NCBI GenBank assembly: GCA_021846985.1
Contig: JAJZVX010000003.1
Span: 186,001 to 250,000, forward strand
Length of the DNA stretch: 64,000 bases
Source: Acidobacteriota bacterium
GTDB taxonomy: Bacteria; Acidobacteriota; Terriglobia; Terriglobales; Acidobacteriaceae
Direction: 5' to 3'
Part shown: one piece after another, positions 44,794-53,390 of the stretch
Layout of the letters: every line of letters begins with the position of its first letter
Position numbering within the stretch: the first letter of the stretch is position 1
Position numbers and translations under genes: made by a program
The notes under the pieces: model-generated
What the model was told of the DNA's origin: nothing
What the model saw: the letters and a program-made list of their open reading frames with translations, nothing else
The model's database searches: none

Positions 44794-46104
44794 TTAAATC
44801 CTAACGATGAGCCAGCCGTCCGGTGTTTCCACGGCGGCAAACGAAGATCGAGGCTGCTGCACAACAGGGAATATGACCCGTGGCGGCGGCGCCGTGGCCT
44901 GCCATGCGGTCAGCACCACCCACACCTGCGGCGGCGGAACGCGAAGCGGCCGCACGTTGCGCCGGACTTCCCTGGCGCGGAGCGTCTTGGAACGACGCGG
45001 TATGTGAGCCGTCCGCATCGGCAGGACAGCTTTGACCAAATCCGGGGCGCCGCCTGCCAACTGCGGATTTGCCCCTGCGGGTTGAGGGGAGGCCTCTGCG
45101 ACGGCCTGTGGGGCAACTCCGTTGCGGGGAGCGAAGCTGATCAGTTGGGGGGTGCGGGCAAGCGCAATGCTGGCAGCCAGAGCGGCCAGCACAATCCCCA
45201 CCGAGGCGAGCATGGACAAAGGCGCGCCCATGACCCTGACCGGCCGCCACAGAATACGATGCACGCGCCGCGCCAGCTCGGAGTGACGCTCCCATGCGCC
45301 GAGCACAAGTGAGAGCCCACGCGCGACCATGGAATACTCAGCCAGGCGGGTGAGGCATGTGGCGTAAGCCTTGCGGCTGGCTCTGGCGCTCAGGACACGG
45401 TCGTCGCAGGCCATCTCCCGCTCGATGCAGAGCCGCCGCTCCACCCAATAGAGCGCGGGATTGAGGGGAAACAGAGCCAGAGAGAGTTTTTGCAGCAGAT
45501 TGCTCCACAGATCGCCTCGGCGCAGGTGTTCCATTTCATGCTGAAGTACGAGGGCCAGCTCCTGGTCTGAGAGCTGCTTGATCAACTCCGGGGGCGCCAG
45601 AATGCGGGGCCGGAAAAAACCGAAGACGCAGGGTCGCGTTACATCGGCCGACGCATAAAGCCCCGCCGAACAGACGCGGGCCTTCTCATCGGAGGACTGC
45701 AGGAACGCCTGCAATTGCGCGCTAGTGCAGACGGGCACAGCCCGACGCGCTATGCGATGCAGCCGCATGGCGCTCACCACAAGCTGCGCAACCCTCCAGA
45801 GCGAGAGCGCGGCCCAAGCGCCGGTGATGAGGAGACTCCAGCGAAGACCCAGATGAATGGGTGGCGCCTGGCCAAGGTCGGCGTATGTCCGGTGCGCGGC
45901 AAGAGCGGGAACAAAGTGCAGGAGAACCAGCAGGGCAAAGACGTTCAGCCAGACCGCGGCACGCGCGGCGGCGCTGAGGCCAGGCATGAGCCGCAGGCAA
46001 AGAGCCACACACGCCACCAAAACCGTTCCCTGCCAGATGGCACTGAAGAGCACCCCGGCCGCAGTGGCGGAAAAAAGCGAGGCGGCATGGAGAAGCGGGG
46101 TCAT
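44794..46104 (-). CDS. BlaR1-like M56 membrane metallopeptidase (no penicillin-binding sensor domain)
   Basis: A 436-residue protein with four predicted membrane helices (for example FSAIWQGTVLVACVALCL, WLNVFALLVLLHFVPAL, WSLLITGAWAALSLW) and the zinc-protease motif LQHEMEHLRRGD near residue 188. In staphylococcal BlaR1/MecR1 this protease destroys the BlaI/MecI repressor after an extracellular signal. Here the C-terminal beta-lactam-sensing domain is missing; the tail after the last helix is a ~130-residue Pro/Ala-rich periplasmic segment, so the signal is something else. Its ATG overlaps the blaI stop by four bases. Confidence 0.88.
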   Translation of the reverse strand: MTPLLHAASLFSATAAGVLFSAIWQGTVLVACVALCLRLMPGLSAAARAAVWLNVFALLVLLHFVPALAAHRTYADLGQAPPIHLGLRWSLLITGAWAALSLWRVAQLVVSAMRLHRIARRAVPVCTSAQLQAFLQSSDEKARVCSAGLYASADVTRPCVFGFFRPRILAPPELIKQLSDQELALVLQHEMEHLRRGDLWSNLLQKLSLALFPLNPALYWVERRLCIEREMACDDRVLSARASRKAYATCLTRLAEYSMVARGLSLVLGAWERHSELARRVHRILWRPVRVMGAPLSMLASVGIVLAALAASIALARTPQLISFAPRNGVAPQAVAEASPQPAGANPQLAGGAPDLVKAVLPMRTAHIPRRSKTLRAREVRRNVRPLRVPPPQVWVVLTAWQATAPPPRVIFPVVQQPRSSFAAVETPDGWLIVRI

Positions 46105-46514
46105 GGTTCTGCCTCCTCCACGGTCTCTTCGGGCATCTTCGCGATGGCTTCCTTCAGGCGCTTCAGTTCCTCCGGCCCGATCTGATCGTCGCCCAACAGC
46201 GAGAGCAACAGCCGCTCCCTGGAGTTGCCAAAGAAGCGCAGCAACAGATGGCGGACTTCGGACTGACTGGCCTCCATCTCTCCTACCAGGGCGCTGTAAA
46301 GAAAGGCGCGCCCCACCTGCCGATGACGGACGAAGCCCTTGGTTTCAAGAATGCGGATGGTGGTGAGCACCGATGTGTAGGCAAGGGAGACATCGTCTGA
46401 AGTGGCTGCAACCAGATCGGCGACGCTCGACTCTCCGCGGCTCCAGAGAACTTTCATCAGCCGGAGCTCGGCCTGGGTGAGCGTGCTGGATCTGGTTCTT
46501 GGCATGTGCGACAT
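46101..46514 (-). CDS. BlaI/MecI/CopY-family transcriptional repressor
   Basis: A 137-residue winged-helix repressor: LTQAELRLMKVLWSRGESSVADLV and TTIRILETKGFVRHRQVGRAFLY match the BlaI DNA-binding domain, and the C-terminal helices (LLLRFFGNSRERLLLSLL) the dimerisation part. Such repressors are inactivated by proteolysis by the M56 partner encoded next. The start is either the ATG at 46514 (two bases from GGGAG) or the ATG at 46505 (eleven bases). An ACTAA-N4-TTAGT inverted repeat 50 bases upstream is the likely autoregulatory operator. Confidence 0.92.
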   Translation of the reverse strand: MSHMPRTRSSTLTQAELRLMKVLWSRGESSVADLVAATSDDVSLAYTSVLTTIRILETKGFVRHRQVGRAFLYSALVGEMEASQSEVRHLLLRFFGNSRERLLLSLLGDDQIGPEELKRLKEAIAKMPEETVEEAEP

Positions 46515-46564
46515 TTCTCCCTGAATGCTGGCTGGTGTTTCGCCTTTGCTCTTTCAGACGAACA

Positions 46565-46578
46565 ACTAAGAATTTAGT
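46565..46578. promoter_or_regulatory. candidate BlaI operator upstream of blaI
   Basis: ACTAAGAATTTAGT, part of the slightly longer perfect repeat AACTAA-GAAT-TTAGTT at 46564-46579. On the minus strand it falls between a TTGCTA hexamer (46580-46585) and a poor -10 (TCGTCT) 17 bases on, which is where a repressor would block the promoter. Confidence 0.65.
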
Positions 46579-46728
46579 TAGCAAACGGTTCGTGAAGCTT
46601 TACCGCAGAGACACCGCAAGCGATCGCGAGAATGGGGATATGTGAAGGATTGCCAGGAGGTTAGCGCGCTGGCGGCTGCAGATGCGGCGGCTGGCCATCC
46701 CCAGCCGCCGCACTACGTCCCTGGCGGT

Positions 46729-49700
46729 TCAGAAGAGGAACCGAAGAGAGAACTGCGCTTGGCGCGCGGTTCCGTTGCCGATCTGGTTGGTGTCGGCGCC
46801 GGCGATGGTCGCGCTGGATGTGCCGAATCCGACATGATGCGCCGGATCAGGCAGGTTGGGCGTACAAATGGCCGAGGTGGCATTGGGGTAAGCGACGGCG
46901 CTGCAGATGCCGGTGTCGACGTTGGCGAAATTGGGATGATTCAGGACATTGAAGATGTCTGCCCTGAACTGCATTTTGAGGGTGTCTGTCAGCGGGAAGT
47001 TCTTGGTGCCGGAGAGGTCCATCTGGAAATAGGTAGGACCGCGGAGAGAGTTGCGGCCGACGGTGCCAAGGGTGGAAGGATCGCCGTAGACTCCATTGAA
47101 GCCTGGCTCGAGGGCAAAGGCATTGATGTTGTAGCTCGAGTTTGGCCACTGGGCATTAGGCACCATCACCGACACACCCGGAACCACGTTGGGCCGCATG
47201 AAGTTGCCGAAGAAGCCGCTGGTGACCTCGACATTCTGGCCCAGTCCGGAGCGGGTCTGGACGATGGTGGATCCCTGCCATCCCCCGAACGCGGTACGCG
47301 TGAAGCGGTCGTGGCCTCTGAGGAGCGGGAAGGCGTAAATCGCGCTGGCGGTGAGGTTGTGCCGGACGTCCCAGTCGCCGCTGCCGATGTCATAGCGGGG
47401 ATCCATGGGGTCCTCAAACCCGGCGAAGACGTTCACCTCGTCGTCGATTTCATGCGACCAGGTGTAGTTCATCTCCATGGTGAGATTGCCGGTGTTGCGG
47501 CGCAGTTGCACCTGCAAGGCGTTGTACTTGGAGAAGAGAATGCCGGGCATGTAGTTCTCGTTCTGGTAGGGAACGCCCTGTGCCGCCAACGGCCGGTTGA
47601 CATTGGTGTTTGGGTTCTGGGGGTTGAGATTGATGCCCTGATAGGCGACACCGGCCTGGGTGTGCTGCACCTTGTTGCCAGTGTAGTTGACGGTCAGTAC
47701 CGTTCCCGGAGCCAGTTGCTGCTGGACGCCAAACAGCCAGTTGGTCGAATAGGGGTCTCTGGGGTTGGTGGGAAAGATGAACACACTCTGCTCGCTGGCC
47801 ACCAGCACGGGAACATTGGGATAAGCGATGGATGGCACCACGCCGAAAAGCCAGTCGAAGAGGTTGTCGGAGACGGTGGCATTCTGGGGCATGTTGTCGG
47901 CCAGGGTATTGGGAGAGGGTTGCAAAGGCATGAAGAAGAGGCCGCCGTATCCGTGGATCACGGTCTCCCCCTTGCCAAACGGATCCCAGGAGAAACCCAC
48001 GCGCGGCGCAAAGTCCGTTCTTGGCGCGGAATACGCGCTTTGGCCCACCGGGCCAAAGGTCTGGGTGGCGTAAATGAAGTTGCGCTGGTCGCCGTGAGCC
48101 ACGTTCCAGGTGGTGTTGTAGTCGTAGCGGAGGCCAATATTGACGGTCATCCGTGGAGTAACGCGCCAGTCATCCTGGCCATAGAAGTCCCAGTTGGAGC
48201 TGTTGTTGCCGATGGCTCCGGGAGTGCCGCTTTTTTGCGTGACAAAGGGAACGTTGGTTTCCAGGCTTTGGAAGCTGTAGTAATCATAACTCACGATGGG
48301 CCGGAGCCAGGTGTTGAGCCGGTTCAGGCGGAACTGCACGCCGGCCTTGAGCGTATGCTTCCCTGTGGTTTTGGTGATGCTGTCAAACAACTCTGGAAGA
48401 GTATTGGCGTTGGTCTGGTTGAAAGCGATCGCTCCGGGCAGCGAACCGAGATTCACAAAGAAGCTCGCTATCGAGAAGTAAGGCTGGCCGGTGTTGGAAG
48501 AGGTGTAGGAGTAGAAGCGGTTGACGGCCAGGCTGAACTCGTTAACCAGCGTGGGACTGAAGGTATGCGTCTCATCGAACTTAGCTAACTGCGTGCGCAG
48601 CGCTTGGGGAGAGGCTTGGTCCTGGTTGAGTCCATAGGTGTAATTGGTGAGCGAGTCGTTGATGTTATAGCGAAACATCATCTGATCGCCGGAGCCGATG
48701 TGATAATCGATCCGGATGGAGCCTGTATCCTCGCGAATGATGTCGGGTAAGTTGGTGGGGATGAAAACCAGGTCATAGGTGCTTCCGTCGGGATAGCGCG
48801 TGTCGTAGTCGCAGGTGGCGGTGGTGGAACCCAGCCCGCAACCCGCCGGCAAGGGGGCCATCATGGCCTTGATGGGGTTCATGGTGGGATCGAACAAGGA
48901 GCGGACATAGGCGCTGGGCACCTCGTAGCTGGGAGCCGGGTTGGTGAGGTGGGTGCGGTCGCCTTCGTAGTTTGCAAAGAAGAAGAGCTTCCTTTTGACG
49001 AGGGGGCCGCCCAGATTGAATCCGAACTGATTCATTTTGAGGGGCACTTTGGGGCCGGTGACGAAATAGTCTCTTGCATCCAGGGCATCGTTACGGAAGT
49101 ACTCGAAGACCGTGCCGTGGAAATCGTTGGTGCCACCCTTAGTAATGATGTTCATCTGCGGGCCAAGCGAAAAGCCTCCCTCCGCCGTATAGCCACTGTT
49201 GGCAAAGTCGATTTCCTGAATGCTATCGACGCTGGCACGGGTGATGCGCGCCCCTTCCTGGCCTTCGGTCTCGAGGAAACCGTTGACATCGCCGCGGTTG
49301 GCAGACTGGCCGTCGAGCTTGATGTTGAGGCCGGTAAAGATATTGTCGAGCCCGTTGACGCTACCCTGGAAAAAAGAAGTGGAGCCCACCGAACCGGGAG
49401 AGATTTCAAGGAAATCACTGACGTCCCGGCCATTGATGGGCAGATTGGCGACTTGCCGGGTGTCGAGAGTAGTACCAGCGACACTGGTGGACGTGTCAAT
49501 CGTGGCCGCGGTTCCAGTGACCTGCACGATTTCGGTTGCCGCCGCAACCTTGAGAATCAGTTTCACGGTGACCGTCGATCCGACATTCAACTCCATGGGT
49601 TGTGAAGTGGCCTCGCCGAAGTTGGGCGCCGTGGCAGAAACGATGTAGTGCCCATAGGGCATTCCCGAAGCGACAAAAGATCCGCTGCTGTCGGTGGGTA

Positions 49701-49941
49701 GTTTGGTTACGATACCGGTTCCGGTGTTGGTGATGGTGATCATGGCGCCGGGCAGCATGGCGCCTGAGGAGTCAGTAACCGTGCCCGTGATTGTGCCTGT
49801 GTCGAATTGCGCACCGCTTGGCAGAACGAGCAGCAGGAGCGCAGCCATCAGAAGCAGGGCGCGACCTGCGGTTCGAGGAGCGATACCGGCAACCCAGTTC
49901 CGTAACCAATCGAGGCCCCGTACTCTATTTGTCAGGCTCAT
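46729..49941 (-). CDS. TonB-dependent receptor with carboxypeptidase-regulatory N-terminal domain (Oar-like)
   Basis: A 1070-residue outer-membrane receptor of the type that is greatly expanded in Acidobacteria. It has a signal peptide (ALLLMAALLLLVLPSGAQ), a CarboxypepD_reg-like beta-sandwich (GTITGTVTDSSGAMLPGAMITITNTGTG, residues 48-130), a plug domain (LPINGRDVSDFLEISPG, GGTNDFHGTVFEYFRND) and a large beta-barrel rich in aromatic residues that ends ARQAQFSLRFLF, the terminal-Phe signal for outer-membrane insertion. Ligand unknown; glycan oligomers are plausible given the neighbourhood. GGAGG five bases before the ATG. No SusD gene is adjacent. Confidence 0.92.
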   Translation of the reverse strand: MSLTNRVRGLDWLRNWVAGIAPRTAGRALLLMAALLLLVLPSGAQFDTGTITGTVTDSSGAMLPGAMITITNTGTGIVTKLPTDSSGSFVASGMPYGHYIVSATAPNFGEATSQPMELNVGSTVTVKLILKVAAATEIVQVTGTAATIDTSTSVAGTTLDTRQVANLPINGRDVSDFLEISPGSVGSTSFFQGSVNGLDNIFTGLNIKLDGQSANRGDVNGFLETEGQEGARITRASVDSIQEIDFANSGYTAEGGFSLGPQMNIITKGGTNDFHGTVFEYFRNDALDARDYFVTGPKVPLKMNQFGFNLGGPLVKRKLFFFANYEGDRTHLTNPAPSYEVPSAYVRSLFDPTMNPIKAMMAPLPAGCGLGSTTATCDYDTRYPDGSTYDLVFIPTNLPDIIREDTGSIRIDYHIGSGDQMMFRYNINDSLTNYTYGLNQDQASPQALRTQLAKFDETHTFSPTLVNEFSLAVNRFYSYTSSNTGQPYFSIASFFVNLGSLPGAIAFNQTNANTLPELFDSITKTTGKHTLKAGVQFRLNRLNTWLRPIVSYDYYSFQSLETNVPFVTQKSGTPGAIGNNSSNWDFYGQDDWRVTPRMTVNIGLRYDYNTTWNVAHGDQRNFIYATQTFGPVGQSAYSAPRTDFAPRVGFSWDPFGKGETVIHGYGGLFFMPLQPSPNTLADNMPQNATVSDNLFDWLFGVVPSIAYPNVPVLVASEQSVFIFPTNPRDPYSTNWLFGVQQQLAPGTVLTVNYTGNKVQHTQAGVAYQGINLNPQNPNTNVNRPLAAQGVPYQNENYMPGILFSKYNALQVQLRRNTGNLTMEMNYTWSHEIDDEVNVFAGFEDPMDPRYDIGSGDWDVRHNLTASAIYAFPLLRGHDRFTRTAFGGWQGSTIVQTRSGLGQNVEVTSGFFGNFMRPNVVPGVSVMVPNAQWPNSSYNINAFALEPGFNGVYGDPSTLGTVGRNSLRGPTYFQMDLSGTKNFPLTDTLKMQFRADIFNVLNHPNFANVDTGICSAVAYPNATSAICTPNLPDPAHHVGFGTSSATIAGADTNQIGNGTARQAQFSLRFLF

Positions 49942-49963
49942 CTTATCCTCCCCATGAATGCGT

Positions 49964-49977
49964 CAAGATATATCTTG
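49964..49977. promoter_or_regulatory. 14-base perfect palindrome in the receptor gene's leader
   Basis: CAAGATATATCTTG lies between the predicted transcription start (about 49993 on the minus strand) and the ribosome site of the TonB-dependent receptor gene. In GC-rich surroundings such a perfect AT-rich palindrome is a likely operator; the cognate regulator is unknown. Confidence 0.5.
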
Positions 49978-49999
49978 CTCACAAACTCAAACGGCTGGA

Positions 50000-50028
50000 A
50001 TGTTAGCCCCGGCTTCAAACTAAGTCAA
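50000..50028 (-). promoter_or_regulatory. sigma70-type promoter of the TonB-dependent receptor gene
   Basis: On the minus strand TTGACT (50028-50023), 17 bases, TAACAT (50005-50000), with the ATG about 59 bases downstream of the -10. The 348-base intergenic region 49942-50289 holds this promoter, the palindrome and the divergent promoter at 50158. Confidence 0.75.
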
Positions 50029-50157
50029 TGGATTTCTTGCCTTTTTCCGGCACAGTATTCCGCGCCGCAAAGAGGGGATTCGCGAGAGATGAAGTGGGGA
50101 CGCCAGCATGCCTGATGGCCCAATTTGGGTAAGCTCGAGACCGGCCTTGGATCCGGA

Positions 50158-50187
50158 TTGACAGGCGTTGGGAAAGGGGCCTATGTT
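50158..50187 (+). promoter_or_regulatory. sigma70-type promoter of the DUF4185-like gene
   Basis: TTGACA (50158-50163), 18 bases, TATGTT (50182-50187); predicted start near 50194 and a leader of about 96 bases with AAAGGAG before the ATG at 50290. Confidence 0.7.
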
Positions 50188-50289
50188 GCATCTTCGTACA
50201 CAAGCGCGCCGGGCACCGGACGACCTGAAAGGCCACTCCGGTCATTTCGACCATGTCCTGATTTGCTTGTGCGAAAGGAGCAAACCTTG

Positions 50290-51399
50290 ATGCGGCGTGT
50301 CCTATCTTTGCTTGCCGTTGTTATTTTTTTTGGGGCCGCTACTGGAAACGGTTGGGCCGGCACCTGCGTGCCGGTGTTTCCTCTGGAACATGGACAAGCC
50401 CTGAGCTGGCAGGGCGCCGATGACGCCTATTCCGTCCCGCTTCCAGACGGACGCGATGTGTGGATCTTCGGCGACACTCTTTATGGACCGGAACGGTATG
50501 TAAAAGGAAACGACCCGCGCATGACCCACAGCAGCATCGGCATCTCGACGTGCGACACAGCAGGCCAATGGCACTTGAAGTACTATTTCAAGCGCGACAA
50601 AGCGGGCAGGCCCACCAGCTTCTTTGTTCCCAGGGAGCCGAGCCACTGGTACTGGGCGATGGATGGATTTGTAGCGAAGGGCAGCCTGTGGATCACGCTG
50701 TTGTGCATCAAGCCGGCTTCGCACCCGCAGATGCCCGCCATGAACTTTGAGACCTGCGGGACCGATCTGGCCCGCATCTCCAACCCGGAACAAGCTCCTG
50801 ACCGCTGGAAGATTTCCTATTTCCCGCTGGTTGCGGACGGGGTGAAGGCCTATCCCTCAGCGTCCGCAGTGGTGCATGACGGCTATGCTTATATCTTCGC
50901 CTTGTACGAATCGGGCAGCCGTCCCTTGCTGGCCACGCGGATTCCCCTGAACGGGCTGAACGATCCTCACAAGCATCTGGAGTATCTGGCGGCGGACGGG
51001 ACGTGGCAGCCAGGGTTCTTGCCCGAAAAAGCAAAAATCGTCATGGAAAAGGGCACGACGGAACTCTCCATTCGCTATCACCCGGATGAGAAGATGTGGA
51101 TTGCCGTCCTGGCTGGCCCTGATTTTCTGTCGGAAAAGGTGGTGCTGCGTTCGGCGCCCAACCTGACCGGCCCGTGGACGGAGGGCCGGGTCATCTATCG
51201 CATTCCAGAGATGCTGCCGGGTCCGCAGCGCGACAAGAACACGTTCTGCTACGCGGGCAAGGAGCATCCGGAGTTCGAGCATCCGGGCGAGGTGCTTTTT
51301 ACCTATGTGTGCAACACGATGGATGTGCCCAAGCTGGTGAAGGAGACAAATGTCTATTTTCCCAAAGTGGTGACGGTGCCAATGCCGGCTTTGAAGTGA
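50290..51399 (+). CDS. exported DUF4185-like five-bladed-propeller protein
   Basis: A 369-residue protein with a Sec signal (MRRVLSLLAVVIFFGAATGNGWA). The mature part shows propeller-like repeats with the DUF4185 hallmark near its beginning, DGRDVWIFGDTLYGP, followed by TSFFVPREPSHWYWAMDGFV, YPSASAVVHDGYAYIFALYE, TELSIRYHPDEKMWIAVL and GPWTEGRVIY. DUF4185 is related to glycosidase-like propellers (GH43/32-like clans), but I cannot assign activity. GGAG is nine bases before the ATG. The frame is open 55 codons upstream, where the promoter lies. Its stop is seven bases from that of the convergent Crp/Fnr gene. Confidence 0.75.
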   Translation: MRRVLSLLAVVIFFGAATGNGWAGTCVPVFPLEHGQALSWQGADDAYSVPLPDGRDVWIFGDTLYGPERYVKGNDPRMTHSSIGISTCDTAGQWHLKYYFKRDKAGRPTSFFVPREPSHWYWAMDGFVAKGSLWITLLCIKPASHPQMPAMNFETCGTDLARISNPEQAPDRWKISYFPLVADGVKAYPSASAVVHDGYAYIFALYESGSRPLLATRIPLNGLNDPHKHLEYLAADGTWQPGFLPEKAKIVMEKGTTELSIRYHPDEKMWIAVLAGPDFLSEKVVLRSAPNLTGPWTEGRVIYRIPEMLPGPQRDKNTFCYAGKEHPEFEHPGEVLFTYVCNTMDVPKLVKETNVYFPKVVTVPMPALK

Positions 51400-51406
51400 C
51401 GGCGGA

Positions 51407-52111
51407 CTACAGTTCCGCGTCGAGCAGGTCGCTGAGGCCCTTCATATCCCTGGCCACGATCTGGCGTGCCTCGACTTCGATGAGACCCTCGGCCTGCAGG
51501 CGCATGAGGTTGCGCGAGATCAATTCGCGCACGGTGCCCAGCTGATTGGCGAGTTCCTGGTGCGTTCCGGGAAGCAGAAATTCCGTGCCACGGGCGGTTT
51601 TTCTGCCCTGCGTTTGCGCAAGTTTGACCAGAACGGCGATGAGGCGCTGGCGAACGGTGGTGAAGGACAACTCCTCAATGATGTTAACCAGCTGGCGCAG
51701 GCGCGCTCCGACCACGGAGAGAACCTTGAGCGCCACCTCGGGATGATCCAGGCAGAAGGAGTTGAAGTCGTGGCGGGAGATGAAGGCAATCTCGGCATCC
51801 TCGACCGCCAGCGCCGAAGCCGGATAGGGCCCTCCGTCGAAGACCGGCAACTCGGCGACGCTCTCGCCGGGTCCGTTGATGGCCAGCACCTGCTCGCGCC
51901 CGCTCATCGAGGTTTTGAAGATGCGGACCCGGCCGGATGCAATGATGTGGAGGCCGGAACAAGGCTCACCCTCAGAGAAGAGCAACTCGCCGGAAGAGAA
52001 GAGCTTGCGGACGGTTCGCGCGGCAAGCAGTTGCAGCTCGGTGGGAGAAAGCCCCGACAGCAAAGCTGTCTTCTGCAAAACACCGGCGAGATTGGCGCGC
52101 GGAACGGCCAC
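51407..52111 (-). CDS. Crp/Fnr-family transcriptional regulator
   Basis: A 234-residue regulator: cyclic-nucleotide-binding-like beta-barrel (FSSGELLFSEGEPCSGLHIIASGRVRIFK, VAELPVFDGGPYPASALAVED), a dimerisation helix (KVLSVVGARLRQLVNIIEEL), and a C-terminal Crp winged helix (GTHQELANQLGTVRELISRNLMRLQAEGLI). The FNR iron-sulfur cysteines at the N-terminus are absent, and the barrel lacks the RxS cAMP signature, so the effector is unknown. The start is GTG at 52111; TAAAAT ends six bases before it, so the mRNA is probably leaderless. It may control the NapH-like gene immediately upstream. Confidence 0.9.
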   Translation of the reverse strand: MAVPRANLAGVLQKTALLSGLSPTELQLLAARTVRKLFSSGELLFSEGEPCSGLHIIASGRVRIFKTSMSGREQVLAINGPGESVAELPVFDGGPYPASALAVEDAEIAFISRHDFNSFCLDHPEVALKVLSVVGARLRQLVNIIEELSFTTVRQRLIAVLVKLAQTQGRKTARGTEFLLPGTHQELANQLGTVRELISRNLMRLQAEGLIEVEARQIVARDMKGLSDLLDAEL

Positions 52112-52117
52112 GTCCGG

Positions 52118-52123
52118 ATTTTA
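52118..52123 (-). promoter_or_regulatory. -10 box of the Crp/Fnr regulator gene (TAAAAT)
   Basis: On the minus strand TAAAAT, six bases (CCGGAC), GTG start codon. No Shine-Dalgarno sequence is present. Confidence 0.65.
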
Positions 52124-52200
52124 CCAGCACATCGGCGGGAATCTGGAGGAGAGTAGCGCAGGTTGCAGGCGCCGCATGGAGGGAAGGCGCCTGGGCGGGG

Positions 52201-53307
52201 CTAGAAACCGGCGTGTCCGAATTGATTGGCCTCCGGCACGAGGTCCATGTACATGGCGCGCGGCAGGTTGGTATGCCAGTGGCCGGTGATGCGGGCAAAG
52301 AGCACCGTTCCGAGGAAGAGGACGGCGACGATGCCGGCGACCGCCGCAGGGCGAAGGACGCGCCGGGACCAGCGCGAAGACAGATGAGCGGCCGGCCTGG
52401 GCGGCAGGGCAAACTGCAGCGCACCCTGCACCTGGCAGACGGCAACGCACTCCACGCAGCCGGTGCACTCCACCGAGTGGATCTGGACCAGATGGTCTAC
52501 GGGAAGGCTGGCCGGGCAGGCGTTCGCGCACTTGCCGCAGTTGACGCAAGCCTCGGCGTCGCGGCGGATCTTCACGGGGCTGAGCAGCGAAACCAGCCCC
52601 ATCAAACCGCCGTAGGGGCATAGATAGCGGCACCAGAAGTTTTTCACCAGAACGGAGGCGAAAACCAGCACCGCGATGACAATAACCGCTGTGCTGCCGA
52701 TGTAGCGGAAGAAGTTGAGCATCTTGACGTCGGCAAGGAGGCCATAGGGCGTTTGCATAAACGACTTGATGGCTTCCGCGGACATGGTCCCAATGACGAA
52801 AACAAAGAAGCCGAGCAGGATGTACTTCAAGGAGCGCAGGGGAAGATCGACCCAGCGTGGAAGATGGAGGTTGCGCCCCAGAAAGTGGCGTCCCAGTTTC
52901 CAGAGGAACTCCGAAAAGGTGCCGACAGGACAGAGCCAGGAGCAGAAAGCCTTTTTGAGCAGCAGGCTGGTGAGAACGAACGCCAGGAAGAGAAACATGG
53001 CCGCCGGATGAACGGCCGGCACGCGCCCGGTCATCAAGAGATATTTGAAGTTCATGAAACCGGCGATGGGTAGCCAGCCCTCCACCCCTGCTGGACGGGG
53101 CAGATAGAGTCCCGCCCCACCCTGCTCGAAATACCGGACCCAGAGGTAAAACTGGATCGCGATCCAGGCATTCAAAAGCAGGAAGGCCGCCTGAACGCCA
53201 TGCCGCACGCGCTGCCACGGCAGCGCTTTGGCGCGATGAACCAGCTTCCTCGGCTTTCGCGGAAGATCCGCCGTTTGCGATTGAACGACCAACTCAGCCT
53301 GTTCCAT
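52201..53307 (-). CDS. membrane-bound 4Fe-4S protein (NapH/CcoG-like)
   Basis: A 368-residue integral membrane ferredoxin. It has about five helices (GVQAAFLLLNAWIAIQFYLW, AMFLFLAFVLTSLLL, YILLGFFVFVIGTM, VIVIAVLVFASVLV, and a C-terminal one), two CxxxCP loops of the NapH/NosR type (CSWLCPVG near residue 121, CRYLCPYG near residue 226), and two ferredoxin clusters (CVNCGKCANACP and CTGCVECVAVCQ, residues ~256-300). Such proteins pass quinol electrons to periplasmic reductases or help assemble oxidases. No terminal reductase is adjacent, so its partner is elsewhere. A TACGCT box eight bases before the ATG could be the -10. Confidence 0.85.
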   Translation of the reverse strand: MEQAELVVQSQTADLPRKPRKLVHRAKALPWQRVRHGVQAAFLLLNAWIAIQFYLWVRYFEQGGAGLYLPRPAGVEGWLPIAGFMNFKYLLMTGRVPAVHPAAMFLFLAFVLTSLLLKKAFCSWLCPVGTFSEFLWKLGRHFLGRNLHLPRWVDLPLRSLKYILLGFFVFVIGTMSAEAIKSFMQTPYGLLADVKMLNFFRYIGSTAVIVIAVLVFASVLVKNFWCRYLCPYGGLMGLVSLLSPVKIRRDAEACVNCGKCANACPASLPVDHLVQIHSVECTGCVECVAVCQVQGALQFALPPRPAAHLSSRWSRRVLRPAAVAGIVAVLFLGTVLFARITGHWHTNLPRAMYMDLVPEANQFGHAGF

Positions 53308-53315
53308 ACCCCTGC

Positions 53316-53321
53316 AGCGTA
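53316..53321 (-). promoter_or_regulatory. possible -10 box of the NapH-like gene (TACGCT)
   Basis: On the minus strand TACGCT is followed by eight bases (including GGGG) and the ATG. Weaker match than the other leaderless candidates. Confidence 0.35.
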
Positions 53322-53390
53322 GACGAAGAGCGGGTTGGCCTCAGCGACTTTGGTCACAGCGGCCTGCTTCCGGAAGCTGCCGGCCGTTCC

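Noticed and set aside
46642-48588. 648-codon frame antisense to the TonB-dependent receptor gene
   Set aside because: Val/Gly/Glu-rich shadow of the receptor coding sequence; no motif and no ribosome site.
53308-53390. FNR or CRP site upstream of the NapH-like gene (TGTGACCAAAGTCGCT)
   Set aside because: Only one half-site matches; the second half is too divergent to claim a binding site.
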